This document shows, piece after piece, positions 11,719 to 23,804 of a stretch of 64,000 bases of DNA (position 1 is its first letter; each line of letters starts with the position of its first letter). The notes under the pieces were generated by a model. That model did not search any database, was not told where the DNA came from, and saw nothing but the letters and a program-made list of their open reading frames with translations. Location of the stretch: contig MU277685.1 in NCBI GenBank assembly GCA_022385805.1, positions 248,001 to 312,000 on the forward strand, given 5' to 3'. The position numbers and the translations under genes were made by a program. The stretch comes from Pilatotrama ljubarskyi (Eukaryota; Basidiomycota; Agaricomycetes; Polyporales; Polyporaceae).

Positions 11719-13135
11719 ATGGGGGCCACTGTTAAGGCAAAATCAGTCGGTGAGTTCACGCCAGTGGTTGCATGCCGAGTAAATGACTTACAGGACACTT
11801 TTCTTGTTGGCACATTGGACCTGTAGACTTCAGTTACTTCGGAGGAGCGGAATCTCTGGATGAGGGCAGGTCGCCCAGACGGACGATCGTCCCCTCTCCC
11901 ACAGCTGAAGATGATGGGAAATCATACCCCGGCCCGCCGCAAGATCCTACGGAATTCCTATGGTTGATGACGGAGGAACCGCACAGGACGCGGAGGATTG
12001 CCATTATGAAGGCTCACCCGGAGGTGCGCGCTACTGCCACGTTCACAACTATTACATTGCTGAACTATCTGCGTCGCAGGTCACCAAGCTCATGGGACAC
12101 GAACCTCTCACGAAGTGGGTCGTGCTGGGTGTCGTCTCACTCCAAATTGTCACCGCCTGCCTGTTGCGGAGAACGCATCCCTTGTCACCCCTCTTTCTAC
12201 TATGTGCCTATGTCCTCGGCGGCACCGCGAACCATAATATCTTCCTGGCCATCCATGAGATCACCCACAACCTCGCATTCAAGAGTGTTAAGGCGAACAA
12301 GGCGCTTGCTGTCTTCGCCAATCTTCCCATCGGCATTCCCTACTCAGCTGCCTTCAAGGTCAGTTATATCAGTATGCTCGCTTGTCACTACAACGCATAC
12401 TCACCTTACGCAGAGATACCACATAGAACACCACAAATATCTGGGCGAAGACGGAATAGATACTGACTTGCCTACACGGTTCGAGCTGCTTTGCCTGAAC
12501 AACGTCCTTGGCAAAGTGTTTTTTGCGTAAGTATGCGATCTACTTCTCCTTTTCAAACAGCACTGATGTCTTGCCTTTAGCACGTTCCAGATCCTATTCT
12601 ACGCTCTTCGACCTGGGTTCGTACGCACGCAAGCGTTCACCCAATGGCACTTCGTCAACCTGGTCTCTCAGCTGGTCTTCGACTACGTGCTCGTCAAGAC
12701 GTTCGGCGCTCGGCCGCTTATCTATCTCTTGATGTCGAGCTTCTTTGCTGGGAGCCTGCATCCGCTCGCCGGCCACTTCATCGCGGAACACTATGTCTGG
12801 GACGGTCTCCACCAGGAGACATACTCCTATTATGGCCCGTTGAACATCCTGGCGTACAACGTACGTTGAACGCTCAACCAGCTCGCCAATACTAACTCTA
12901 CGCGTAGGTCGGCTATCACAACGAGCATCACGACTTCCCATCCGTTGCTTGGACGCGCCTGCCAGCCCTGCGAGCTCTCGCGCCGGAGTTCTATGATACT
13001 ATACCCTCACATCCGTCATGGCCCATGGTCATCGTGAACTTCATCCGTGACCCAGAGGTCGGCATATTCGCACGCGTGAAGCGCCAGCCGAAAAGCCACG
13101 GAGAAGCAGCCAGCACCGCCGTCACCAGGACGTAA
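11719..13135 (+). CDS. DES1: Sphingolipid delta(4)-desaturase DES1
   Basis: Six exons (11719-11749, 11827-12023, 12080-12358, 12414-12526, 12581-12860, 12908-13135) give 375 residues in frame. The enzyme introduces the 4,5-trans double bond into dihydroceramide in the ER membrane. An N-terminal lipid-desaturase segment (TEFLWLMTEEPHRTRR) is typical. The three histidine boxes are HEITH, HIEHHKYLG and NEHHDFP. Hydrophobic spans (WVVLGVVSLQIVTACLL, PLFLLCAYVLGG) flank the first box. Length matches the DEGS family. A single short first exon with a phase-1 intron precedes the conserved region. Confidence 0.94.
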
Positions 13136-13497
13136 GGCCTAGAAGATCGGGGGATTTTGAGGTAGACCTCAAGCTTGTAGACTTAGATCCCCTCGTGGAA
13201 TGTATTTATGATGCGGATATATTACCGAAGGTCGAGCTTAGACGTACCTTGGATCTCCTCTGCCACAAGTGACAAGCTGCAGGGAACATCGGGTTGGGCT
13301 GAGGTCCAGCACCTGCCACGTGAGTCACAGGACACGTGCCTGTTACGTGTCGCGGTATGCATCTCCTGCCAGGGCCTGACGCTGCCGACGCGTTTCGTGA
13401 CTCCAGCTTCATCCATCCTCAACACTTCGGACCTGACAACATATTTCGCCCGTTGATATCGACCTGAAGCTTGAGCGTGAAGCTTCTAGGTTTTTGT
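13136..13497. other. Spacer between DES1 and the Nudix gene
   Basis: No gene was seen. It must hold the DES1 3' end and the promoter of the next gene. Two CACGTG-type hexamers lie near 13317 and 13332. Confidence 0.4.
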
Positions 13498-14359
13498 ATG
13501 ATGAACTTACCTCCTGGATTGTCTTACGACAAGCAGTTGGTGGAGGAAGCCAACGGTGGCTCGGAAAATGAATGGGTGCAGTATGACAAGGTCAAACAGT
13601 ATACGAATGCGTTTGTGATCATAGACGATCAGAAGGTACGTAGATATGCCAAGCATATTTGTTTGAAGCGTAACAGGAACTAAGGAACGTCCGTAGGTTC
13701 TGCTGGGTTTCAAGAAGAGAGGGTTCGGGATGGGCTTGTGAGTATAGAGGTCATCTGCCAACCCATGAGATGTTCTCAATGTACGCTCCGCAGATGGAAC
13801 GGCTTCGGCGGCAAAGTAGATCCGGGAGAGACACCGGCGCAAGCAGCCGTGAGGGAGCTCGAGGTACGGACGAAACATGACCACTCTTCACTGAAGTTGG
13901 CCGACCGTGGTTTCACCGTTGATCTCTACAGGAAGAGGCGGGAATCACAGCTTCGCTCAAGCAGTGCGGCACGCTCTTCTTTGTAGTAGAAGGGGTAGAC
14001 ACCGCGTTCAACATCAGTGTCTTCAGCGCGTATGAGTACCAAGGAACAGTTACCGAGTAAGTTGCCCCTGCGCACACCGCGTGGATGATATAATAGCTAA
14101 TCTGATCTGTAGAACCGATGAGATGCGACCTGAGTGGTTCTCTATTCAGCACAGCCTGCTGCCTCCTCGAAACCCTCTGACGACGATTGACCACGGGGGG
14201 AAGCCACAAGAGCTACCGCCAGTGCCACTTGACAAGATGTGGGCGGACGACGAGTTCTGGATGCCGCTCATGTTCGCTCGCCGGTACTTCGTTGGGCGCG
14301 CTGACTTTGGAGCAGACAACAAAATGCGTCGGTGGTGGTTTGGAGCGACGCCTGCATGA
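13498..14359 (+). CDS. Nudix hydrolase, probable oxidised-nucleotide pyrophosphatase (MTH1-like)
   Basis: Five exons (13498-13635, 13697-13737, 13794-13863, 13932-14056, 14113-14359) encode 206 residues in frame. The complete Nudix box is formed across an intron: GFGGKVDPGETPAQAAVREL followed by EEEAGI, fitting GX5EX7REUXEEXGU. KVLLGFKKRGFGMGLWNGFG before it resembles MTH1/NUDT1 (8-oxo-dGTPase), and the C-terminal WFGATPA tail is compatible. The likely role is sanitising oxidised purine nucleotides; substrate is inferred from the family only. Two adjacent ATGs (13498 and 13501) are possible starts. The gene is convergent with the oxidase downstream. Confidence 0.87.
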
Positions 14360-14496
14360 TCTCTGCCGGAAGCACTTTCCATCACCGCAATAGATTCCGA
14401 TACACCTTTGCTTCTCGTACTCTGTAGAATATGTTCCTGCTTGATTGAATACATTCAAACTACAAAACTGCCTCGTTGATGGCGTCCCTTTGCGCA

Positions 14497-15974
14497 CTAT
14501 TTTCCGAACGACTCGGATGGCGACGCAAGTGCTTTCTCCAGCAGATCCAGCGCGATCGTAGCCGTGCCCCATGATGACTGGTAGCCGCCACCGCCGTGCC
14601 TAGCAGGCGTTTTCCTTCAGTACTTGGTCGAGCATGCGAAGTTGAGATTTGCCTACCCATAGTTGAAAACCATGGGCACTTTCTCTTGCCCCGACCTACC
14701 CTGTACCCACTCAACATCGAGCCTTATCCCGCCCTTCCGTTGAGGACGGAATCCGCAACCCTCCTCCAAAATGAGCGGTCGAAGGTCGTCGATGGTGCCT
14801 GGCCGTTCAGCACGGATGGCAGGCGGGATAAGCTCGGGGCAGAGCGCAAGACAGCGCTCGAGGATGTCGGTGGTCGTTTCCGGACGAGCAGCTGGATACC
14901 AGTCATTGTCGACCTTCGTGCCTCCCAGAATCACCTAACAATGTAGTCGTTACAGCCCGGTTCGTACCACGTCTTTGCGGTAAGGAGAAACACGCACATC
15001 ACCGCAGCGTCGAGGGATGACATACGTCCAAAGTCCCTGCTCCGCATGGCTGACTGTCCGCCCGAAGTCGATCCAGGGCGCCCTGATCAGCACGACTTGC
15101 CCCCTCACAGGGTACACGTCCTTGTCCTCGACGCCGCCCAACGTGCGTGCACCGAGCCCAGAAGAGATGACAAGAGCGTCGACCGGTTCCGAAGACGCCT
15201 TGCCGAGACGGAAGAGGCTCGGTCCGCCCTCGATGACCTGCGATATGTGTTGGACAGCAGCGCGGACAATGGATCCGCCTCGGGCCAGGAAGCGAGCGAG
15301 CAGGTAGGAAAGATATTGGGGAGTGTCGATCGTAACTGTCGTGAAGGACGTCCCGACGAGTGCGCCTGGGATCAATGAGTCCTCAGGGAGCTTCTTGAAC
15401 TGCAACCCAGTCAGCGATTTGGATGTAATTGAAGACTACTGGATCGGATCGTACGTCGGGCATCCAGTCTAGACACTCGTCCCGGCCATCGAGCATGTAA
15501 TCCGTCTGCGGAATGCGGTAGAAGCAATGCTCTGCAGCGCCTCCTGGTGCAGACAGCTCCCACATGACATCGAATGTCTCGCGGTCGATCGCTGGCGTTG
15601 CGAATCAGTAAGGCGAGCAACCAACTAGCCAGTGGAGTAGGGCCGTACCCATCATAGCGGCATCCTGAGCAGCATGGCTGACATGGTGCGCTCCCTATTA
15701 TAGCATGAGTGGTAGGCTGATGGTCCATAGCTGTTGCAACCTACAGCCCATATGCTGGTGTACTTGATGTTCTTGGGATCGGTAGGGAATGTTTCGGCGA
15801 TTATTGTGACCTTGTATCCGCGTCTTTCCTGGATCTTCAGAGCGGTGGTCAAACCAACCACACCTTATCACGCGAATTCGTTGAGACATCCAGTCATAAT
15901 GCAGTATGGTCTGAAGAGACACCCATACCTGCACCGATCACTACGATGTTCTTTGGCTCGTTGGGAGAGGACAT
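14497..15974 (-). CDS. D-amino-acid oxidase-like FAD-dependent oxidoreductase
   Basis: Translation starts at 15974 (MSSPNEPKNIVVIGAG), giving a Rossmann FAD motif that continues after intron 1 as VVGLTTALKIQERRGYKVTI. Further motifs follow family order: GAHHVSHAAQD, DWMPDFKKLPEDS, VDALVISSGLGARTLGG, VYPVRGQVVLIRAP, GTKVDNDWYPAARPETT and, near the end, NYGHGGGGYQSSWG. These match DAO and D-aspartate oxidase, which oxidatively deaminate D-amino acids. Introns of 45-65 bases interrupt each segment. The protein ends SPSESFGK, so no C-terminal SKL-type peroxisomal signal is visible, although many family members have one. D-Ala or D-Asp preference cannot be read here. Confidence 0.85.
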
Positions 15975-16914
15975 AATGTTAGGATGTACGTCGACCTGAG
16001 CTGGCTTCCACCCAAGACTAGTCGGCAGCGACGCAAAGGCCTTTACGGCAATGTCCCTCGGGTAGCAGAGCAGCACACAGGGACCGGAAGGCGTGGGTGC
16101 CAAGATAGCTATCCACCATCGTGATATGACTCGTCCAGTCGGACCTTCTGGAGCGGATGTCTCGGTGTGCCAGAGCGGAGCATAACATACCTCCTGCCAG
16201 GTGGCCCGAAAAGCCTACGATCCGTGTCGCAGCGACTACTCCAGAGGTGATTCCATGCATGGACTTCAAAAGAAGTGGCCAGGAATATACATACTCACCG
16301 CGGCCACCTCTGATGACCCATCTACTTGCTATTCCTCCACATGCTCGCCACTCAAAGGTTCGTGTTCTAAACGGTATGCATTCCCTGTTCCTCCAGGTTC
16401 CCGACAGGAGAGTACAATATAGAGGAGACCGGACGAGGAACGGGAAATGTGGCTCTCACTACTATCTAGAAGTCCATCATCGCGGTTGCAATGAACAACG
16501 CATAGAGCTGCTAGCGAAAGAAGAGCGGACATTTCTCTGCGCCGCTACAAATGGCCCCTGTCCACTGAAGATGACGTGGAGAGGGGTGATAAGGTGTCGG
16601 CGACGGAGAGAAAAGCGCGTCTGCAAAAATTGCCTCTATATACCGGCGCCAAAGCGGGTCCCGAAGAGGGCAATTCCCGACAGCGGGCTGTGCCCGGATG
16701 AGGGGTCCGACATCCGGGCCGGAGGGAGGGTGTGGGCGCCTAGGGCTTACGCTGGACTGTGATGTAATCGGCGTCTGGATTGAGCAGTGGCTTTGTGCCG
16801 AGCCCGAGCTCATTTCCGTACTGTATATCACTTTGCTCTCACCACGCTGCTCCTCGGCGTCCTCCAAAGGCTATTCCACGACATCCTATCTCAAACTCCA
16901 GACGACATAGACGC
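15975..16914. other. Divergent spacer between the oxidase and YSC84 genes
   Basis: This 940-base region has no recognisable gene. A TATATA element lies at 16637-16642, about 275 bases before the YSC84 start. Open frames here show no family similarity. Confidence 0.45.
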
Positions 16915-19091
16915 ATGAAATTCAACACTCCTTTACCCCAGCCGCTGCCGAAGGAGTGCCAGAAGGCGGCACAAATATGTACGCCCAATTTGCAGACCGC
17001 ATTGCCTCCGCAGCCTGACTCTTTCGCGCGCAGTCAAGTCTTTCGTAGACAGCGGGAACAATGGTCTCGATGGTGTAGGTCCTCAGCGAAGGGCATCATG
17101 GCATCCGCAACTCACGGTGGCGGCGTGTGCACCAGGTCGTCCCTCGGAGCGTACTTGAGAACGCCAAAGGCTTTGCTATCTTCACGATCTTCAAGGCCGG
17201 ATTCCTATTCTCTGCCAGAGCCGGAAGCGGCATCGTGATTGCTAAACTTGAGGATGGCTGTGAGTACAAATCCCGATACCTTTCTTTGACGTCATGCCAG
17301 TGGCGGGGTACCTCCGTACAACGAAGTGCTACCTGTTTCTTGCATATCTTGTCATCGAGACAACCTCTAGCGGGCATCATAGCTGATATGTGCCGTAGCA
17401 TGGTCGGCACCCAGTGCTATAGGAACGGCGGGGCTCGGCGTCGGCGGGCAAGCGGGCGCAGAGATGACAGATTTCCTAGTCGTGCTCAACTCGCGATCGG
17501 TGAGTACGGTCATGCCATCGAAGTCACATACGTACTGATTTTGCTCTAGGCTGTGGTAAGTTCCGGAAGAAAACTTTGTGACTTCCTAGTCCATACTCAT
17601 GGAAGCCGAATTAGAAATCATTCATGTCTGCTGGCTCCCTCACGCTCGGCGGAAATCTAAGCATCGCTGTCGGACCTTTGGGGCGCAACGGAGAGGCCAG
17701 CGGGTCGCTGAACACAAGTGGCAAGGTCGCCGCCATGTACGTACCTCGGCAGCACAGCATGTGCGGAAGTGATCGGGCAGGAATGCTAACCCTAACTACA
17801 GGTACAGCTACTCCAAGACGAGGGGACTCTTCGGTGGAGTATCGATCGAGGGCTCGGTCATCGTCGAGCGCCAGGATGCCAACGCGCAGGCGTACCGCGC
17901 AGACGTTACGGTGAAACAGTTGCTGAGCGGTGCCATCCCCCCGCCCGATTGGGCCTCGCCGCTCATCAAGACCCTCGAGGCGTGCACTGGCATGCCTGGG
18001 GGTCGCCGCTGGGTGCAGGAATTCAATGCGAATCATGCGGACGTCCCGTACATGTTCGGTGGCGTCGAGAGCCCAGGGCTGAACGAGACGGGTCCCTCCA
18101 GCAGCGCGCGGGGTTCGCCGGCCCTGCCCGACAGCGCCAGTCCCGGCGCGAACGGCAAGCTGTCCAAGGGGAAGAAGGGCAAGGCCGGCAGCATTTCGTT
18201 CCCGCCCGTCACCTGGGGTCGGCGCAAGAGCTCAGGGTCCTACTTCTCGGAGTTCCATGACCCAAGCCGTGCTCCCGAACCCGCGGACGTGAACGTGCAG
18301 ATGCCTTCGCCCTCTGTATCTCCCGAAGACAGACCCTCGCCTCGGCTGGGACGTGTGCTCAACCCGGCCACCGGGTACTTCGAGACCCAATTTGTCACGG
18401 ACTACGTTTCGGACGAGCAGATGAAAAAGCATCCTCCTCTACAGCGCCGGGTGACGCCGACGTCCGTGCCACAGGCGCGTACGGCTGCAGACGAGCACTG
18501 GGAGCCAGGCAGCCCGTTCAATAACCTGCCTCCATTTAGCCAGGCACACTCGAGCATCACGGGGGCGGCGTCCGACACTACCAGCCACCGGCGTGCATTC
18601 AGCGCATACGCGCCCTCGTCCGTGAGCAGCGCTCGCAATGCCTCCGCAGCCAGTAACAATCCGTTCGACGCATATGGCGGTGACGATGATGGATTCGACG
18701 ACGATCTTCTCGGCGGCGGGAGTGGATCGGGCTCGTTCGGCAGGAGTTCTGCGGTTGGCGGGCTGAGCGATGCTAAGCCGAAGCTCGCTTCGAAGGCGGA
18801 ACTGACGCGGCCGCTGCTACCGCACGAGGGCGTGGCGCGGGCCATCGCGCTGTTCAACTTCGACGCTGTCCAGGTACGTGCTTGCCTGTTCTGTCGTCCT
18901 CTGTCAAAGAACTGTCGGTCGCTCACCATGTTACGGTGTTTTGCGCGGAACTGCAGCCGGGTGATCTGTCGTTCAAGAAGGGACAAGTCATCACTGTTAC
19001 GGAGAAGAGCGACGACACGAATACGTGGTGGAAGGGCAAGCTCGAAGGTCGGGAGGGCATCTTCCCCGCTAACTTCGTCGAAGTGGTCTAG
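16915..19091 (+). CDS. YSC84/LSB3-type SYLF-SH3 actin patch protein
   Basis: Eight exons (16915-16978, 17034-17074, 17136-17259, 17399-17499, 17550-17555, 17615-17736, 17802-18873, 18957-19091) give 554 residues in frame. The N-terminal SYLF domain (about residues 10-240) shows VLENAKGFAIFTIFKAGF, GSGIVIAKLEDG, GQAGAEMTDFLVVLN and LSIAVGPLGRNGEASG. It binds phosphoinositides and actin. A Ser/Pro-rich linker leads to a C-terminal SH3 domain (ARAIALFNFDAVQPGDLSF, WWKGKLEGREGIFPANFVEV). Yeast Ysc84/Lsb3 work with Las17 in endocytic actin patches. Exon 5 is only six bases (GCTGTG, Ala-Val); it is required to restore the conserved SAVKSFMSAG and is flanked by good splice sites. Confidence 0.92.
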
Positions 19092-20498
19092 TTCGTCGGT
19101 TGCGCATCTGTTTCTCCGGTTCTGGACGGTCTGCATTGGTCTACGCGTCTGCTGATATGTATTTTCCGCTCTGTCTGTGGATTATGGCTGTATGTACATA
19201 CATCTCATCTCATGTATTATGTAGGATGGATCTCCTCCCTCGGAACGTTGTACCACGTAAAGAATCCCCCCTAGCGAGGAATCACTGCCATCTATTGATT
19301 GATGTTTCCCCAAGGACTGCTTCGGGACGTTCGACACTCGAGTAAATGACACCCGCAAACGTATGCGGGCGGTTTTTCGACTACGTGTGCGGCAAATGAG
19401 CCTATATATCAGCTGTTTTTCTGCGGTGGTAGTGTAGAATCGGTCGGGTTGAGCGATGAACAGCTGTAGGGGGCCAGGTGCGAATCTCTAAGGGCCTGGT
19501 CGGCTGCCCGTGAAATACATCTCACACGTGAGTGCGGAATGTGGCTCCCACTGGAAATTTCGCGCAAGCGCCCGTTAAGCGCTCACATGTGAGTTGCAAC
19601 TCGCACTCACACCACTGATTTTGGCGGGGCGTGAGTTGTATCTCACGGGCAGCCGACCAGGCCCTAAGATCGCAGGTCGCTCCCCGAGAGAATTCCTTAG
19701 AGCCGAGCTCGACGGTTTCGAAGTGATATAACCTAAGGAATGATCTGTGTTTCGCCGGAAACCATAACTAACCCGAAAGGAGTATTTCCAGAAGAGAACA
19801 GGAGGGGTGCAGGACTCCAGCACCGGCAGGCGGTCCAACAGCCGAAGAGCATGAGCAGCACTCCGGCGGCGGATGGCTCATCTCCATGCAACCTTGGCGA
19901 ATTTCTTGCGGATCATTTGACGGACGACACCGTTACCCCACCACAGGGGTGGCCAGTACTCGCACCCGGATTGACGCACAGAACGATGCATACGACGCAC
20001 AGAATTCAAGGGATTCGCTGGATGCAGGAACACGTTTGCTCCACCTCGCGGCTTCCTCTGACGCGCTCGGTAGCTTGTGCTATCGCATCTTGCGCAGGGC
20101 CGACGTATGTGAGATTTGTTGACGGAGAGACGCCTGTTCACGCAGGGAAGACGGTGTAGAATGCGTCCTTGTCCATGCTTCAAGGGTGGCACCGACGTGA
20201 ATGCGGACGCAGACGCTGCGGCCGCCGTTGTGGCACGTTCCTTCAAACTTGCAGGTTGGACGCCGACGGAAAGGCTGGAGATAAAGACGGGGTACGCAAC
20301 GAAGATCGACGATCGAGGACGGCGCCTGAGACGGTTCGCTGCGGAGAGCGGGAGAGAGCGGCGGGCGCTCCGGGGTGGGGAAAGCAGTGCCGCTGTAAAT
20401 TCGATCCAAAGTGGTCCGATACAGCGGGCGCTTACTCACCCAGCAGCGCTCTGCTGCGACGACGGCCGTACAAGACATACACCTCTTGTCCGTCTGCC
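19092..20498. other. Gene-free spacer upstream of the SREBP gene
   Basis: These 1.4 kb hold the YSC84 3' end, a small inverted-repeat element (19492-19664) and the SREBP promoter. The SREBP frame stays open upstream to 20169, but that stretch lacks family features. Confidence 0.5.
19492..19664. mobile_element. PIF/Harbinger (Tourist)-like MITE, 173 bp
   Basis: The outer 34 bases of both ends are inverted repeats with two mismatches (left GGGCCTGGTCGGCTGCCCGT at 19492; mirrored at 19664). The trinucleotide TAA flanks both sides directly (19489-19491 and 19665-19667), the 3-bp target duplication of PIF/Harbinger elements. GGGCC-type ends also fit. It is internally palindromic (CTCACATGTGAG at 19582-19593; GAGTTGCAACTC at 19591-19602) and has no coding capacity, so it is non-autonomous. 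Confidence 0.82.
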
Positions 20499-23400
20499 AT
20501 GTCCACCCCGCCCCCGCTCTCGAGCTCGTCCAGCTCGACAAACTCACCTTCGCCCACAACGCCCCATACGGAACTCAAGTCCGACCCCAGCGACACGCTC
20601 GAGCTCCTCCTTCAGACCATGGCGCACGCTCAGTCTCAGGCACACACCCAGCAGGGCTCAGACTCGTCCTTCGAGTCCAACAATGAGCCAGATTGGACCC
20701 AGCTCTCCGCGTGGACGCAGCCGCAGGACCAGAAGTTCGACCTCAGCTCGGACTTCAACTTCTCCCTTCCCATGGACCTAGACTTTGATCAGAGCATGGT
20801 GGTAGACCCCAGTGCATTGCACTTCAACACCATCTTCGACCAGTCGGCCTTCACGATGCCCGCAGGCGAGGGCTCATTCATGATGTCCAACGAAATGGCG
20901 CCCAATAGCCAGCTGCTATACCCGGATAGCGAAGAGTCGTCCTCTTGGCCTCAATCGCATCCTGACTCCCATACAGGGCGCAGGCTCAGCATCACCTCTT
21001 CCTCCTCATCTTCTGGCGCCTCGCTTTCTCCGGTGATGGAGCCAGCCGCTTCAGTGTCCAGCTCCCCTCCTTCCGAAGTCAATTTGACCGACCCGGCGTC
21101 CGAGCTTGCTCAGCGCGTCCGCCAAATGGCCGGCGTCACCCTCGCCGTGCCGGTCAGCGCCCAGGTCCAGCAGCTCGCTGCAGCAGGTGGGCAGGCCAAG
21201 CTGCCCATCCCGCGCCTCAAGCAGCCTTCGGCACCTGCTCCGGCACCGAAGCGCAGCCCGAAGACATCCCCTCCTCCGGAAGCGGATCTGTCCGCTTCGT
21301 CGACCCCTTCGTCGTCAGACCAGGCCCAGTCGCCCTCGTCGGACGTACAGTCCATGCCACCGACGCAGACGGTCATCGGCAGACCAAAGACGAGCCACAC
21401 CACCATTGAGCGACGGTATCGTACGAACCTCAATGCACGCATCACCGGTTTAAAGCAGTCGGTACCTGCGCTGCGAGTGCTGGAGATCAAGGCCGGCGAG
21501 CCGAGTCCTTACAATGATATTGTCGATTCGCGCGGCTTTGTCGACGGCGTCAAGGTCGCCCGCAAGATGAGTAAGGCAAACATCCTCGGTAAAGCCACCG
21601 AGTACATCCGGTATGCTTCTATCGCTTGGTATTCTCACATCTCCCAACTGACGTAATCACCAGGGTGCTGAAAAAGCGCGAGGCTCGTTTGAAGCGTGAG
21701 CAAGACGGCCTCAAGTCTCTGATCAGCGGGCTCGTCGGTGGCCCCGCTCTGCTCAAAGAGTGGGAACGCGAATGGCGAGAGCGCTTTGGCGGCGAAGAGA
21801 AAGACGAAATCGAAGGTGAAGACGCGGGTGCTAGCGACGACGAAGATGGAGATGGTGACGACTCCGATGGCGAGGACGACGAGGGCCGGGCGCGGAAGAA
21901 GGCGAAGGTTGCCAAGCCTCCAAAGAAGGAGAAGCCGTACAGGCCTCCGCCTCCGCCGCCTGTCCCTGGCGTTCCTGGTGCTGTGCCAGAAAAGCGCAAG
22001 CGTGGTCGTCCGCGCAAGAACCCCTTGCCCCCGACGCCTGTAACGGCCACGAACCCGTCTCCTATGGTCGCAGCCCCTTCCGCCGCTGTGGCGACGGTCT
22101 TCCCTGCGGATCAGCCGTTGCAGGAGACGTACATGCAGAGTATGCCTCAGCAGTCTGCTCCCGGCCAACAGCCTACGCAGCAGTACCTCCTGGCCGTCTT
22201 CGCGTTCTTCTCAGTGTTCAACTCGCCGCTCACCTCTTCACATCACTCACATGCCGCCTCGCATTCACATACCCGCCATGGCACGGTGCTGACTCCTCAC
22301 TCACCCACTGACACTCAAATGCCTGTCCCGTCCTCAAGTGGCTACGGCTTTCACGAGGTCGTACAAGTCGCGCACCTGCTCGTGTCGACGCTGGTCTTCT
22401 TCTACGTTCTTGTCCCGTGGCTCTCCGGCGCACTCAAGCAGAGCAGCTTCCTTTCGCGGATCTCGTCAGTTTTTGGTCGTTCGGAGAAAGACGTCACCCC
22501 CGTATCTGCTCAGCATAAGTCGTCTACGCGTGCAGCGCTCATGGCGGCACTTTCGCCTGCCGCGCGCGGCTGCGATGACGAGTCTACACAATTGCGTGCC
22601 GCGCTCGGCGTGTCCACCGGCCTAGTCGGACTCCTCCAGAGCGTTATCAAGGCTGCCCGGAAGGACCGTGGCATCGAGCTGAATCAGCTTGAGCAGCGCG
22701 CTTGGGTTCGTGTAGGCGAACTAACTGCGTTCGATGGTTTGTTTCCATGACTGTCATATGGTCGAACTGAGCTAACCGATCTTCTATGTAGGTTCCATTG
22801 GGATGACCACACGTCTGCAGACGTTCTGGTGCATGTCCTGGCACATCTCCCCTTTCGCCGCTTCCACTACCGACCTGTCTACGCTCGCGCTCATCATCCG
22901 CCCCGTGTCTGCGTCCAAGGCCACCGAGCTCTGGGAGCGCGCCCGCCAGCGCGAGTTCCTCCGTGCTCACGAGAAGATTGTACTGAACAACATGACCGTC
23001 GAGGGCGCTGCGGACTGGCTTGCAAAATGGCGAAGGTGGCACGAGACGGAGCGCAAGGGCCGTTGCACCGCATGTGAGAAGCGCACCCCTCTGGGCATTC
23101 TCGCTGCTATCCTCATCCGTGAACGCCTCCGGAAGCATGCTGCCTCGCTCTTCGTCCGTACGGTCGTTCGTTCTGAGGAGTCTTCTCGCCGGGCGAAGCC
23201 CACCTATGACACCGACGACGAAGACAATGAGCCGCTTCACGAGTACAACGCAGAGCGGGACTACCAGGAGGAGCAGGAGCGCAAGGAGACCATTGAGGCC
23301 GGCAAGTCCATCGGCGGACGCACGGCCGAGCTTGCCATGCTCCTGGAGCGCATCTGGGACGCCGGGTTCCCTACGTCTGAGGACGTCCTTGCTGCCCCGC

Positions 23401-23804
23401 GCCCCCGAGCGCGCTCCGGCAGCGACAGCTCCGGGCGCAACCCCGACGTAGACGCGGACTGCGAGGATGAGGAGGACCTCGCGAGCCAGGACGAGGCGGA
23501 GATCCGCGCGCTGCTCACCGCGACGCTCATCTATCGGCGCATCTTCCCATCGACGATCCCCGCATGCGCCCCCGGCGTTGCGGCGTTCGTGCTCTCGCCG
23601 CCACCGTCGCCGAGCAGGCGGAATGCGCGGCTGCACATGGCGCTGCGCACCGCGCTGGGCTCGCCGGCGTTTGAGTACGGTGTGGATGGGAGGCTAGAGG
23701 ACCCCGAGTTGGGTGCGGCACTCGAGGATGCGCGGGATCGCGTCGTGGATATGCTCGTTGACTTCGACAAAGCGTGTCGGAGAGGAGGGCGGTCGTTCGA
23801 TTGA
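20499..23804 (+). CDS. SRE1: SREBP-type membrane-bound bHLH transcription factor (Sre1)
   Basis: Three exons (20499-21610, 21664-22736, 22792-23804) encode 1,065 residues in frame. The N-terminus is Ser/Thr/Pro-rich and acidic, as in an activation domain. The bHLH (about residues 297-385) has HTTIERRYRTNLNARI; Tyr after RR is the SREBP signature residue. The loop carries a long insertion before KANILGKATEYIRVLKK. Basic and acidic stretches follow, then two hydrophobic segments (LLAVFAFFSVFNSPL and VAHLLVSTLVFFYVLVPWLS) and a long C-terminal domain. In other fungi Sre1 is held in the ER and released by proteolysis under low oxygen or sterol, then induces sterol, heme and iron genes. The DES1 and FET3/FTR1 genes nearby belong to pathways of this kind, but no link is shown. 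Confidence 0.92.

Noticed and set aside
20169..20498. Upstream in-frame extension of the SREBP gene
   Set aside because: Cys/Arg-rich sequence without family features; the ATG at 20499 opens the Ser/Thr/Pro-rich N-terminus expected of Sre1.
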